DNA from: Brumicola pallidula DSM 14239 = ACAM 615
GTDB taxonomy: Bacteria > Pseudomonadota > Gammaproteobacteria > Enterobacterales > Alteromonadaceae
Reading direction: 5' to 3'
Length of the DNA stretch: 64,000 nucleotides
NCBI RefSeq assembly: GCF_000428905.1
Contig: NZ_KE386819.1
Location: 51,751-115,750 of the forward strand
Shown here: piece by piece, positions 1 to 8,407 of the stretch
Layout: each line of letters opens with the position of its first letter
Numbering within the stretch: position 1 is the first letter of the stretch
Program-made: the position numbers and the translations under genes
Notes under the pieces: generated by a model
Told to the model about the DNA's origin: nothing
The model's input: only the letters and a program-made list of their open reading frames with translations
Database searches by the model: none

Positions 1-630
1 TCAAGGATGGGTTACCAGCCAACTTTGGGTACCGAACTGGCCAGTATTGAAGAGCGTATTGCCAATACGGAATTTGGCTCAATTACCTCAATTCAAGCGG
101 TGTATGTTCCCGCTGATGATTTTACTGATCCTGCCGCGGTGCATACATTTTCACACCTTTCAGCTTCTTTGGTGCTTTCACGCCAACGTGCCAGCGAAGG
201 TCTATTCCCTGCAATCGATCCCTTACAATCGAGCTCGAAAATGAACACACCATGCATAGTAGGCGAACGCCACTATGCATTGGCCCAAAAAATTCGCCAA
301 ACGTTGGCTAAATATGATGAGCTTAAAGACATTATAGCGATGTTGGGCCTAGAGCAGTTGTCGGTAGACGACCGAGATCTAGTTACCCGCGCACGAAGGT
401 TGGAACGTTTTTTCACTCAACCTTTTTTTACCACCGAGCAATTTACCGGTATGCAAGGCAAAATGGTCGGCTTAAAGGCGTCCCTAGACGGTTGCGAGCT
501 CATCTTAAATGGTGAATATAACGACTATCCAGAAAGTGCACTGTATATGATAGGCGCCATAGATGAAGCTCATTTGCCGCAAAAATCAGACAATGAAAAC
601 AGCATAAAGGTGCAATCTCATGTGGCTTAA
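1..630 (+). CDS. atpD: Alternate (N-type) F1Fo ATP synthase beta subunit, C-terminal part
   Basis: The 5' end lies outside the window; the reading frame is open from base 1 and begins S-R-M-G-Y-Q-P-T-L, the conserved beta-subunit stretch that follows the nucleotide-binding core. The remaining ~209 residues contain the late-core motif [18 protein letters not shown] and the C-terminal helical bundle with L-x-R-x-FF-x-QPFF-x-TEQFTG. The [11 protein letters not shown] wording and the downstream order (beta, then epsilon) fit the 'alternate' N-ATPase family rather than the housekeeping enzyme, where alpha and gamma precede beta. N-ATPases are membrane rotary pumps often thought to move Na+ or H+. 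The rest of the operon is missing on the right because epsilon is interrupted. Confidence 0.88.
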   Translation, partial: SRMGYQPTLGTELASIEERIANTEFGSITSIQAVYVPADDFTDPAAVHTFSHLSASLVLSRQRASEGLFPAIDPLQSSSKMNTPCIVGERHYALAQKIRQTLAKYDELKDIIAMLGLEQLSVDDRDLVTRARRLERFFTQPFFTTEQFTGMQGKMVGLKASLDGCELILNGEYNDYPESALYMIGAIDEAHLPQKSDNENSIKVQSHVA

Positions 631-841
631 AATACTTATTCCCTCGCGCATCTTTGTACATAAAATAGAGGTGTTGCGCATTGTTGCCGAGAGCACAAAC
701 GGTTCTTTTGGCATATTGGGGCAGCGCCGTGATTGTGTTGCCAGTTGTCGGCATGGAATTAAGTTTGTGACTTTTGATATTTTGCAGGCCTTTAGAATTA
801 AGGCCTCTATTTTAATTAAGTTTGTGACTATTAGAGAATAA
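620..841 (+). pseudogene. atpC: Truncated ATP synthase epsilon subunit (alternate type)
   Basis: The ATG overlaps the end of atpD by 11 bases, as expected for this operon. The first ~41 residues match the N-terminal beta-barrel start of an alternate-type epsilon subunit: [18 protein letters not shown], then RIVAESTNGSFGIL and RDCVA. After the codon for Ala at about 743 the similarity stops abruptly, and the frame continues into AT-rich repeat DNA until a stop at 839-841. A normal epsilon subunit is about 130 residues. The break coincides with TGTCGG at 746 and the start of spaced direct repeats, so the likeliest cause is insertion of a mobile element. The gene cannot make a functional epsilon subunit. 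Confidence 0.8.
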
Positions 842-890
842 TGTAGGTAGACTCCATTTAGTCTGTGGAATAAAGTTTGTGACTCGACTC
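746..890 (+). mobile_element. Putative end of a Tn7/Mu-family transposon with three direct repeats
   Basis: Seen: after the atpC break comes TGTCGGCATGG, then three copies of AAGTTTGTGACT in the same orientation at 761-772, 818-829 and 873-884, about 55 bases apart, with flanking similarity (GGAATTAAG, TTAATTAAG, GGAATAAAG). A perfect inverted repeat AGGCCTT/AAGGCCT (786-792, 800-806) lies between copies 1 and 2. Known: Tn7-like and Tn5053-like elements begin with TGT and carry several spaced transposase-binding repeats at each end. Inferred: this is one end, with the element extending rightward. I found no inverted copy and no tnsA/B/C-like gene elsewhere in the window, so the other end is beyond it or deleted. 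Confidence 0.55.
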
Positions 891-1262
891 ACAGCCCCTT
901 AAAAATAAAAGAAACCAACCATATCAAACATTAATTAACTAAGTTGGGTGAATAAAATTAATTGACCTGAACGTAACACAAAGTGTTTTGACAATGACTG
1001 ACAAAAACGTATCTGAGGGGTCGTTGATGATATCGTGTTTAATGCTCACAAATGACACATGTTGTGTGAACACTACAATTTATGGATTTTCGTCTTCAAT
1101 TTTCCTTAAAAACCTCCGCTACCCCAATGAATTCTAATAGTCGATTAGCGGCTAATTCTTTATTTCATATAGACAGCGACGCACTTCACAGTTTGTATTG
1201 CCTTTTAACGGATGGTTTCATATTATATCGCTAGAGTTTTAACACTGACTAGAAGCATTTTA
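891..1262. other. Intergenic region upstream of the DUF262 gene
   Basis: AT-rich and without a convincing ORF. A possible sigma70 -35 hexamer TTGACA (988-993) is followed 16 bases later by TATCTG (1010-1015), which could serve the DUF262 gene with a long leader; this is weak. A small dyad around 1057-1073 (CACATGTTGTGTG) is visible. No further copy of the AAGTTTGTGACT repeat was found here. Confidence 0.35.
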
Positions 1263-3602
1263 ATGGAAGAAAAAAACGTACCTGTAATCGATTTAGCCGA
1301 TGCATTAAAAAAACACCTGAATGCTCGCCCTGTAACAAAAAAGATTAATACTTTATTACAGGGAAAGCGTAAAACTATTAATTATCGCCCAGATTATCAA
1401 CGTAATTATGTTTGGGACGATGATAAAGCTACCTTTTTTATTGAAAGCATCTTGTTGGGAATCGAAATTCCACCTTTGATAATGTTTATATCTGCCAGTG
1501 ACAATAAAACTTATGAAGTTATTGATGGGCGACAACGATACGAAACTCTGGTTCGTTTTTTCAATAAAGAATTTAAACTAAGTAAAAAGGGGTTACGTAG
1601 TTTAAGTGGACTTAAAGGGCTTCATTTTCAAGACCTCAAGCCTGAAGCTAGACAAGTGTTTTTGGATACCACAATACGCACTATTGAATTCTCTACGATA
1701 GGGGAGCATGCCAATCAACAAGAATTGGAAGACTTGATTAAAAAAGAAATTTTTTGGCGTTATAATTCAGGTATTACACCACTAAAGACACTGGAGGTGC
1801 AGCGAGCTCTTCATTTAAAAGATAATTTCACTGAGCTAATGGATGAAGAATTTGCTGAAGCTCCTTTATGGCTAACTCATTTTAAACGGGTATTTTTTGC
1901 AAAATCCTCGTCTTTACCTTTGACGGACGCAGAGTGCCAAGCCAAAATTCGTGAATTACTGGTGTTAGAGCATTTTCCAATTAATATATATGCCAGCACC
2001 TCAGGAAGAAGGGACAAAGTAGAATGGCTTTATGAACTATATATCGAAGGAAATGAAGATAAAGAGGCTATTTTAAAAGATTTCATTACTAAGGTGGATT
2101 GGCTGAACAGATTGTTTGATGAGCTAGACCAAGACCAATGGATGATTTATCAGGGAGTCTATTGGGCTCTCGTTATCATTGAGCAAAGTGGAACTGATTT
2201 TTCTGTTCTTTTTGATTCCTCCACTATCGAACGTCTAAGCACAGCAATCAAAGATAAGTTAGAGATGTTTACTGGAGATAATAGAGGCCTTTCCCGGATA
2301 ACTAATCTACGCTTCCAATATTTGGCAGATTTTTTTAGTGAAGAACTATTTGTTATAGGAGCCGCTAAAGTTGATTTTCAGCCCTATTTAAAAAATCCAC
2401 TCAAAGCAAAAAGAAATGAACAGGAAGAAAAAGATATAGAAGAAACAATGAATCAGCTAGATAGTATGCGATTAAACCGCCCTGACGCGGTAACGATTAC
2501 TATTGAAGATATCATTGCAGATATGAGCAGTACTCGTTTTATGATCCGGCCACCGTATCAGCGACAGGAAGTCATCAACAACAAGAAAGCTTCCGGGATC
2601 ATAGAAAGTATGTTGCTTGGCATTCCTTTACCAAGTATTTTTGTTTTCCGTCGTAAAGATGGTGTTTGTGAAGTTGTTGATGGTCAGCAACGCTTACTAT
2701 CGATATTGGCTTTTATTGGAGAGTCATATATTGATGAAAATGGAACAGAGAGTTTTTCAAATCATCCTCACTATAAATTGTCGAAGAGTATTCGTGTGTT
2801 AAGTAAACTTGGTGGTGAGAGATATCAAGATTTGGATGAGGGTTTTCAGGATAGCATCCAGGACTTTGAACTATCCGTAGTATATATCGAAGAGAAACTT
2901 AATGAGCTTTTCGACCCTATTGATTTGTTTATAAGGTTAAACAACAAACCTTATCCCGTTAAAGATCACTCCTTTGAAATGTGGAACTCTTATGCTGTGC
3001 GTAGCTTTATCGATGAGATCAGGATAATGGAAAAAGACTGTCGTTCCTGGTTTCATTATCGCAAAGATAGCATTCGAATGGAAAATGAAGAATTACTTAG
3101 CGTGTTTTCATTTTTAAGTTATGCGTCTAAGAATGATAAAAATGATATTTTTGAGCGTGTAGACGTATATAATTGGGCACCAAGGCCCTTAACCTTTCGC
3201 TTACCAAAACTATTGATTACTGAATGGCTTGAGATGACGAATGGACTTCAAAATGGCCAAGCAATTGAAGATATCAAAGCCAGTATTGCAGACGTAAAGG
3301 TTTTTATTAACAAGGCGATGCTATTGACTCATAGCCTACAAGAAGGAACACTAACTGAAGCAGAAGCGTTTAATATTTTACTCGGGGTAAAAGGAAAAAC
3401 ACGATTACAAAAACCATTTTATATCTTGTGGTTTTTATTGCTAGGTTTAGAACAATCTCTGGTTGAAAAGCAGGCGGAAAATATTGCTGCTGAAATTATA
3501 ACTTTCCTTGCAGATAAACATGCGTTGGATAAAATTGAAGGAAGCACTGCCAAAGATATTTTCAAATTCGAGGTTGAAGCATTCTGGGGCCGATTCAGTT
3601 AG
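1263..3602 (+). CDS. Tandem DUF262 (ParB-like/GmrS-like) protein
   Basis: The 779-residue product contains two DUF262 modules. The first has a YRPDYQRNYVW segment and DGRQR at 88-92; the second has RPPYQRQEV, then GIPLPSIFVF and DGQQR at about 473-477. In GmrSD-type restriction and related anti-phage proteins, the DGQQR motif belongs to a ParB-like NTPase fold. Two full copies in one chain are unusual, and no C-terminal DUF1524 HNH domain was recognised; the last ~200 residues look helical. The start is set at ATG 1263, which has AGAAG eight bases upstream; an upstream in-frame ATG at 1212 lacks a visible ribosome site. It converges on the HNH gene with a 12-base gap. A role in defence is inferred from family and context. 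Confidence 0.8.
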   Translation: MEEKNVPVIDLADALKKHLNARPVTKKINTLLQGKRKTINYRPDYQRNYVWDDDKATFFIESILLGIEIPPLIMFISASDNKTYEVIDGRQRYETLVRFFNKEFKLSKKGLRSLSGLKGLHFQDLKPEARQVFLDTTIRTIEFSTIGEHANQQELEDLIKKEIFWRYNSGITPLKTLEVQRALHLKDNFTELMDEEFAEAPLWLTHFKRVFFAKSSSLPLTDAECQAKIRELLVLEHFPINIYASTSGRRDKVEWLYELYIEGNEDKEAILKDFITKVDWLNRLFDELDQDQWMIYQGVYWALVIIEQSGTDFSVLFDSSTIERLSTAIKDKLEMFTGDNRGLSRITNLRFQYLADFFSEELFVIGAAKVDFQPYLKNPLKAKRNEQEEKDIEETMNQLDSMRLNRPDAVTITIEDIIADMSSTRFMIRPPYQRQEVINNKKASGIIESMLLGIPLPSIFVFRRKDGVCEVVDGQQRLLSILAFIGESYIDENGTESFSNHPHYKLSKSIRVLSKLGGERYQDLDEGFQDSIQDFELSVVYIEEKLNELFDPIDLFIRLNNKPYPVKDHSFEMWNSYAVRSFIDEIRIMEKDCRSWFHYRKDSIRMENEELLSVFSFLSYASKNDKNDIFERVDVYNWAPRPLTFRLPKLLITEWLEMTNGLQNGQAIEDIKASIADVKVFINKAMLLTHSLQEGTLTEAEAFNILLGVKGKTRLQKPFYILWFLLLGLEQSLVEKQAENIAAEIITFLADKHALDKIEGSTAKDIFKFEVEAFWGRFS

Positions 3603-3614
3603 AGTGAATGAAGT

Positions 3615-4421
3615 TTATTCGTTCAGCAAGGGCACTACTTGTGGATAGTCGTCCTGCAGCAATTGATAGTACTCTTGTAATAGGTAGTGAAAGTTTGGGC
3701 TAACGATGGTTTTTTTGATCAACCTCACATCTTTATCGATGTGTTTTTCTATTTCTGGGAGTTGTAATTTTTTTAACATCGTTAATCCCACTACTATAGA
3801 CTCAAAGCATTGCCTTAAAACACTAATTTTGAGTGCCCGTTCTTGTCCCGTTTCTATAGCGTTCATCAACGTCTTTATTTGGCTATTTTTAAATCTTTTT
3901 TGCCAATACTTGTTATTACGCATTACATTTTTCAAACCATATTGTCCGCTAGACTCAAGATAGATAAGCTGCTGACAATCACTTTTCTCACAAGGATTTA
4001 ATAATGGATATTTAATATCCTCAAATTCTAGTTTTAATTGATTGCAAGGCTTACATGACCAAATATAATTTATCCAATCGTAAACTTTTTCCGGATAAAT
4101 GGCCTTTGGCAAAAAATGGTCTACATCCCCCTTACTTGCAAATACCCTCTCACCTTCTTCATTCAGTTCGTCGACTATGTCAGCAAAAAGAGAAGGGGTG
4201 GGTAATGCATTACCACAATAGCCACAATTATTATGAAAATCGTTGATCAGTTTTAACCTGATATCATCTTTACGCCAGTGGCCATCGGTCGGTTTTACTG
4301 GGTGTACATTTTTAGGGTCGTCGCTTTTTATCCATCTATAATAATCGATCCATGGTTGAGTCCAACTTTCTGTACTATTTTCCAATAACTCAGGTAATTC
4401 ACTGCGCTTAATATAATGCAT
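3615..4421 (-). CDS. HNH endonuclease, PtuB-like
   Basis: 268 residues with a zinc-type HNH core: C66-x2-C69 (CGYC), the catalytic D101-H102 in GDVDHFLPKA, and C123-x2-C126-N127 in SCKPCNQLK. The C-terminal half is helical. This layout (CxYC, then DHFxPK, then CxxCN) is that of HNH nucleases paired with AAA ATPases, such as PtuB of Septu and of Septu-carrying retrons. It is the last gene of a minus-strand operon: the ATPase gene ends 13 bases upstream, and an AGAAGG ribosome site overlaps that gene's end. It probably cleaves nucleic acid when licensed by the ATPase; the target cannot be told from sequence. Confidence 0.78.
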   Translation of the reverse strand: MHYIKRSELPELLENSTESWTQPWIDYYRWIKSDDPKNVHPVKPTDGHWRKDDIRLKLINDFHNNCGYCGNALPTPSLFADIVDELNEEGERVFASKGDVDHFLPKAIYPEKVYDWINYIWSCKPCNQLKLEFEDIKYPLLNPCEKSDCQQLIYLESSGQYGLKNVMRNNKYWQKRFKNSQIKTLMNAIETGQERALKISVLRQCFESIVVGLTMLKKLQLPEIEKHIDKDVRLIKKTIVSPNFHYLLQEYYQLLQDDYPQVVPLLNE

Positions 4422-4434
4422 TGAATTAAACCTT

Positions 4435-6789
4435 CTATTTCTGAGTCAGTTTTTCGATTAATGCGGCTAACTCTTGCTCTCTTTCATGCAACCTTTGTTG
4501 CTCCGAATAGAGTTCATTAACAAAGGCTAAACTTTTTTGGGTCTTTTCAAGCCTTAATTCTAGCTTATTTAATTCTTGTTGTTGTTCTTCAGTCCGTATG
4601 GATATTTCTATATCATTGAGCGCTGCAATATCTTGAAGCAATTGCTGTTCTTGCTGTTTTGGTTGCTCTTGAGGTACGTTGAATAAGTAATTAACTACAT
4701 CACCATATTGCCACAACCATAAATCAGAAGGACAAGCCTCGACTGTTAGAACACCCCCACGCTGTTGCAGTGTCAGTACTTGATCTTGGTCTAACCCATT
4801 TACCACCATCGGTGAGTGAGTTGTAATAATCCATTGGCAATTGGGGAAAAACTGATTTGCCAGTACATTAATTATTTTTTGTTGCCACTTTACGTGTAAT
4901 AGCTGATCTATTTCATCGATTATAATTATGCTCGATTGAAGTAATGGCTGCTGATAGTATTCGTAAGCTTCAAACATACGCTTAAGAATAAAGCCAATCC
5001 AACCCATGACCGCTTGATAGCCTTGGCTGGCCAACCGCAATGGTATTCGTTGTTTAGGATCTTGGTGCTCTATCCATAACTCTGGAGGCTCAACGTCGGT
5101 AAGTCCTGCAAACTTAATGTCCTCTTGCGTCAACGCAGAAAAGACTGCAAATATAATATCAATCAAAACTTGTTTTGACTCGTCACCTTGTGAAATATCA
5201 AATGCTTGTTTACTTAGCCAACTGCTAAACTGGGCAATACAAGCTTGCTCTTCACCATTTATTAGTGGTAATAAATCTTTAACTTTAGGCCTTATCTTGT
5301 CATGTGGTGAATAACCTGACAATTTAAGGTTTGTATTACGTTGCTCACTTATGCCAATAATCAAGTTAATTAAATATCCTTCACTATCGAACAATGAGGA
5401 AAAACGTTGACCCTTTATTTCTACTTTTTCCGTATCACTATTATATAAAATATTAATAGTGTTTGTGTATGATTTCCCATTTACTTTAGCTTCTAATTTT
5501 ATTAACCCCTTTGGCTCCCACTGGGTCAGAGCGTTACTATTTCCAGTAATTCTCAACAAGTCCGCAGCTGTTGAATCATCTACTCCGGCGTGTTCTGGTC
5601 CTAATGTTGCAAGTGCTAATGCTCTGAGAATAGTAGTTTTACCTGCACCATTCAAGCCTATGAGTACAGTCAATTTTGGGTTCAATAAAATTGTTAGATG
5701 TTCATAGGCTCCTATATTTTCGAGTATTAACTTTTCGAATTTAATCTCTATTGAAGGCTTATTCATGGTCAAACCGCGCTGAATATCAGCAAAGAGCTTA
5801 ATAAACTCTGCTAGTGTATTGGTTTGGTAAATTAAGCCAGTATGACTAGGCAAGGATAATATCAACTCCCTCCTGATCGCATCATATTGTTCTTTGAAAT
5901 TAGATTCATGAGTATATATAATCATGTGGCAATTATAAGGTTGAAGTAATGTTTTAAGCTGTTCAGCCGAGATTTTGGGTTGGCTGCTGGGGGTAAGATA
6001 AAGGATACTATTTATATGCTCTTTATACAGTGATAATTGAGCTTCTGCTTCATCGGCCGTAGTGAGCAACAGTGGTTGCTTTTTTTCTATCTCAGCGCTT
6101 AATGCATCATACCTAGTATGACCAATACCAGTAGTTGGCTCAAAGATAACTAAAGTCATATTGCGACTATATACAAAGTTTTTAAAAGCGTCGAAGTTCA
6201 TTGCTGATTGCAATAGGTTTGGTTGCAAACTCATGGGGTTGTCGCGAAAATCAAGCATTGTTAATCTATCTAAGTGAATTAATATCCCGGGGAGATAAGT
6301 TATTAAATTAGCACTGATATTTAGGGTTTTTAGCTGTGGAAGCTGAAATAGTTCACTAGGCAGCAATCTCTTGATATTGTTGTTACTTAGGTCTAAATAT
6401 TGCAACCATGAAAATTCGAATACCTCTGGGGGAATCCGGTTTAAAGCAAGTCCTGATAAGTTTAATTGCGGCTCTCGGCTAATACTATTTTCTTTTAGTA
6501 TTTGTTGTATTTTATCATTTGGTTGGGCGTATAAATGAGACTCCACTATATTATTTAGTGTCGCTTTGTTGTTAAATATTGTATTAAATAATGAGACGGG
6601 CACTTCAAAATACATGCTACATGCTTGAATTTTATGGCTGGGAATTTTGTCGCTTTCCCATTTCATTAAGTCAGTAGAATTGATGTCCAGCACTTTAGCT
6701 AGCTCGGGGATAGACAAACCTTGTAGCTCACGTAATTTTTGTAATATTTTACCTGAATTAAACTCGTGGGCATTATTGGAGTTTGTCAT
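4435..6789 (-). CDS. HTH-LRR-receiver-like-AAA ATPase (PtuA/COG3950-like)
   Basis: 784 residues with a modular order. An XRE-type helix-turn-helix (about 14-70: LRELQGLSIPELAKVLDI, then MKWESDKIP) comes first, then four or so leucine-rich repeats (about 108-192, e.g. LQYLDLSNNNIKRL and LKTLNISANLITYLP). An alpha/beta segment (about 210-340) has alternating hydrophobic strands like a receiver domain but no clear phospho-acceptor Asp. The C-terminal part is an SMC/OLD-type ATPase: Walker A GLNGAGKTT (378-386), signature-like SQGYQ (~588), Walker B IIIIDEID (~621), H-loop TTHSP (~656). A Gln/Glu-rich coiled coil ends the protein. The ATPase resembles PtuA; the HTH-LRR front is what sets it apart. 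The ATG overlaps the upstream small ORF by ATGA. Confidence 0.8.
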   Translation of the reverse strand: MTNSNNAHEFNSGKILQKLRELQGLSIPELAKVLDINSTDLMKWESDKIPSHKIQACSMYFEVPVSLFNTIFNNKATLNNIVESHLYAQPNDKIQQILKENSISREPQLNLSGLALNRIPPEVFEFSWLQYLDLSNNNIKRLLPSELFQLPQLKTLNISANLITYLPGILIHLDRLTMLDFRDNPMSLQPNLLQSAMNFDAFKNFVYSRNMTLVIFEPTTGIGHTRYDALSAEIEKKQPLLLTTADEAEAQLSLYKEHINSILYLTPSSQPKISAEQLKTLLQPYNCHMIIYTHESNFKEQYDAIRRELILSLPSHTGLIYQTNTLAEFIKLFADIQRGLTMNKPSIEIKFEKLILENIGAYEHLTILLNPKLTVLIGLNGAGKTTILRALALATLGPEHAGVDDSTAADLLRITGNSNALTQWEPKGLIKLEAKVNGKSYTNTINILYNSDTEKVEIKGQRFSSLFDSEGYLINLIIGISEQRNTNLKLSGYSPHDKIRPKVKDLLPLINGEEQACIAQFSSWLSKQAFDISQGDESKQVLIDIIFAVFSALTQEDIKFAGLTDVEPPELWIEHQDPKQRIPLRLASQGYQAVMGWIGFILKRMFEAYEYYQQPLLQSSIIIIDEIDQLLHVKWQQKIINVLANQFFPNCQWIITTHSPMVVNGLDQDQVLTLQQRGGVLTVEACPSDLWLWQYGDVVNYLFNVPQEQPKQQEQQLLQDIAALNDIEISIRTEEQQQELNKLELRLEKTQKSLAFVNELYSEQQRLHEREQELAALIEKLTQK

Positions 6790-7010
6790 AAATTAATTCG
6801 TTGATGTTGAAGAGTTATGTATTGAGTATCATAGGCAGTTAATAGCTGATTGGCAACAACCTCTAAGCACTCTGAGTTAGCTAAGAAGTTGTTGTGAAAA
6901 ATTTTCTTAGTAATATTATATAGAAGGTGATAGATATTTCCTCTACCTTTCAATTTTCCATTTGCTATCCATAGCAGCCCCCCGTTACTTTCATAGCAAT
7001 TTATAAGCAT
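6786..7010 (-). CDS. Small hypothetical protein heading the ATPase-HNH operon
   Basis: A 74-residue ORF (MLINCYESNGGLLWI...) whose TGA stop overlaps the ATG of the ATPase gene in an ATGA arrangement, a common sign of translational coupling. The sequence has an N-terminal beta-like half with GGLLWIANGKLKGRG and a helical C-terminal half. No known family was recognised. Because it is the first gene of a likely defence operon and is tightly coupled, it could be a regulator or third component. It could also be a chance ORF, as nothing but position supports it. Confidence 0.5.
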   Translation of the reverse strand: MLINCYESNGGLLWIANGKLKGRGNIYHLLYNITKKIFHNNFLANSECLEVVANQLLTAYDTQYITLQHQRINL

Positions 7011-7238
7011 AAGTTAAATGTCAAAATTACAATGGCTAACTGTCATACTCATGTCAGTTCCTACCAGACTTTATTTAGAAAGTGACACATTGCTGTTAAG
7101 TTTGGATTCCCTTTATCAAAGATACTATGCCACTTCACTTACCAACAGGCGTTGCTACTAAAAGAATATCCCGTCACTTTACCTTAAGCAGCTAAAAGTA
7201 TATTCTTTGAATATACACAAGGATTTGTAGAGTTGTTT

Positions 7239-8144
7239 ATGTATCGAGTACTCCTTTTAGCGTTAATCTGTTTTTTCTCTCAACTTGGTTTTGCTAACGT
7301 TAGCCAATGGATCAATTTTCAAATTGACCGTGGTCATATCTATATTCCTGTGACTATTTCCGGTGTCGACAGTCACGCGCTTTTAGACACCGGAGCACAA
7401 GGAAATGCAATAAATACGAATTTCGTTGAAAAGCATAATCTCGAACTAGAACGCGGAAAAGAGGTCTATATTAGAGGCGTATATGGTACTTCAAAACGCA
7501 AAGCATTTACCGCATTACCCGTTGCTTTATTTAGCCAAAATACGATTTTTAATGAAATTACAGCCCTCAGTTTAGGCCACCACTCAACAGGAATGTTGAT
7601 TGGCGCGCCATTCTTTAACCGTTATATCGTTCAGCTAGACTATCCGAATAGTCGCATGAGAATTATGTCGAGAGATTCTATCGATTTGATCAAGCATAAA
7701 AATATCGATTTACGCAGGCAGAAAAACTCAGGTGTACCCATGGTTAAAGTCGAGATAAATGATAAAAATGTATGGCTTTTGCTAGATACTGGCAGCAATG
7801 GCAGTGTACTGCTCGATAGAAGATTAGCCTTATCGTTAAATCTTGACGACACAGTTTATGACACGGCTAGATCTGGCGGCGTTAACTCATCGGCAGACGT
7901 CAAAATAGCAAAAGCCGATACATTTAAGTTAGGGCCATTTGAACTTGAAAATGTAGATGTTCGATTTGTAGCTGAGGGTGAAAAGGCGAATTTGGATACT
8001 CAATATGGGCAGGCTAGCTCAAGAATAAAGTCGAAAAGAATACGTGGTATTTTGGGTTTCGATATTCTAAAACATTTTATTGTGACTTTGGATTATAAAA
8101 ATGGGAGAGGACATCTTGCTATACCATCGCCTTCCACAGAATAA
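7239..8144 (+). CDS. Secreted retropepsin-like aspartic protease with two active-site motifs
   Basis: About 301 residues with an N-terminal signal peptide (hydrophobic YRVLLLALICFFSQLGFA). Two aspartyl-protease lobes are present, each with an active-site motif: LLDTGAQGNAIN (Asp ~50) and LLLDTGSNGSVLL (Asp ~183). Each lobe also carries a later hydrophobic-hydrophobic-Gly strand (LIGAPFF, GILGFDILKHF). Most bacterial retropepsin-like proteins carry one lobe and dimerise; this one holds both in one chain, as pepsin does. It probably acts in the periplasm; its substrate is unknown. The start is uncertain: TTG 7233 has AAGGA nine bases upstream, while ATG 7239 is chosen for codon preference. Confidence 0.8.
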   Translation: MYRVLLLALICFFSQLGFANVSQWINFQIDRGHIYIPVTISGVDSHALLDTGAQGNAINTNFVEKHNLELERGKEVYIRGVYGTSKRKAFTALPVALFSQNTIFNEITALSLGHHSTGMLIGAPFFNRYIVQLDYPNSRMRIMSRDSIDLIKHKNIDLRRQKNSGVPMVKVEINDKNVWLLLDTGSNGSVLLDRRLALSLNLDDTVYDTARSGGVNSSADVKIAKADTFKLGPFELENVDVRFVAEGEKANLDTQYGQASSRIKSKRIRGILGFDILKHFIVTLDYKNGRGHLAIPSPSTE

Positions 8145-8176
8145 AGAATCATCAGTATCGGTGTTTGTCAAGACAG

Positions 8177-8326
8177 ATGTCGCTTGAGTGTGCGTTAAAT
8201 GCTGAATTCAAAAATAGCAGTGAAATAAACTTCTTCAAAGAGAGATTGCCACACCTGTCTGTTCAGTTAAAAGAATTTCAATATGCGGTAAGAATGTCTG
8301 GTTTACCACTTTGTAGCGCTTATTAG
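8177..8326 (+). CDS. Possible 49-aa hypothetical ORF
   Basis: A short ORF (MSLECALNAEFKNSSE..., ending LCSAY) between the protease and the SEC-C gene. It has a protein-like composition with charged and hydrophobic helix patterns, but no ribosome site is obvious and no family is recognised. It could be a remnant of a longer gene. Confidence 0.25.
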   Translation: MSLECALNAEFKNSSEINFFKERLPHLSVQLKEFQYAVRMSGLPLCSAY

Positions 8327-8407
8327 TAGGCTGTTTTGGCGAGACAAGGTACTATTGGTAGAGACCACCACATTGGTGGTTACCGTTTACAGATTTTTGG
8401 ATCATAC

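Noticed and set aside
7011..7232. Second end of the transposon right of the operon
   Set aside because: No inverted copy of TGTCGG or of AAGTTTGTGACT; one partial TTAAGTTTGG near 7097 is too short to count.
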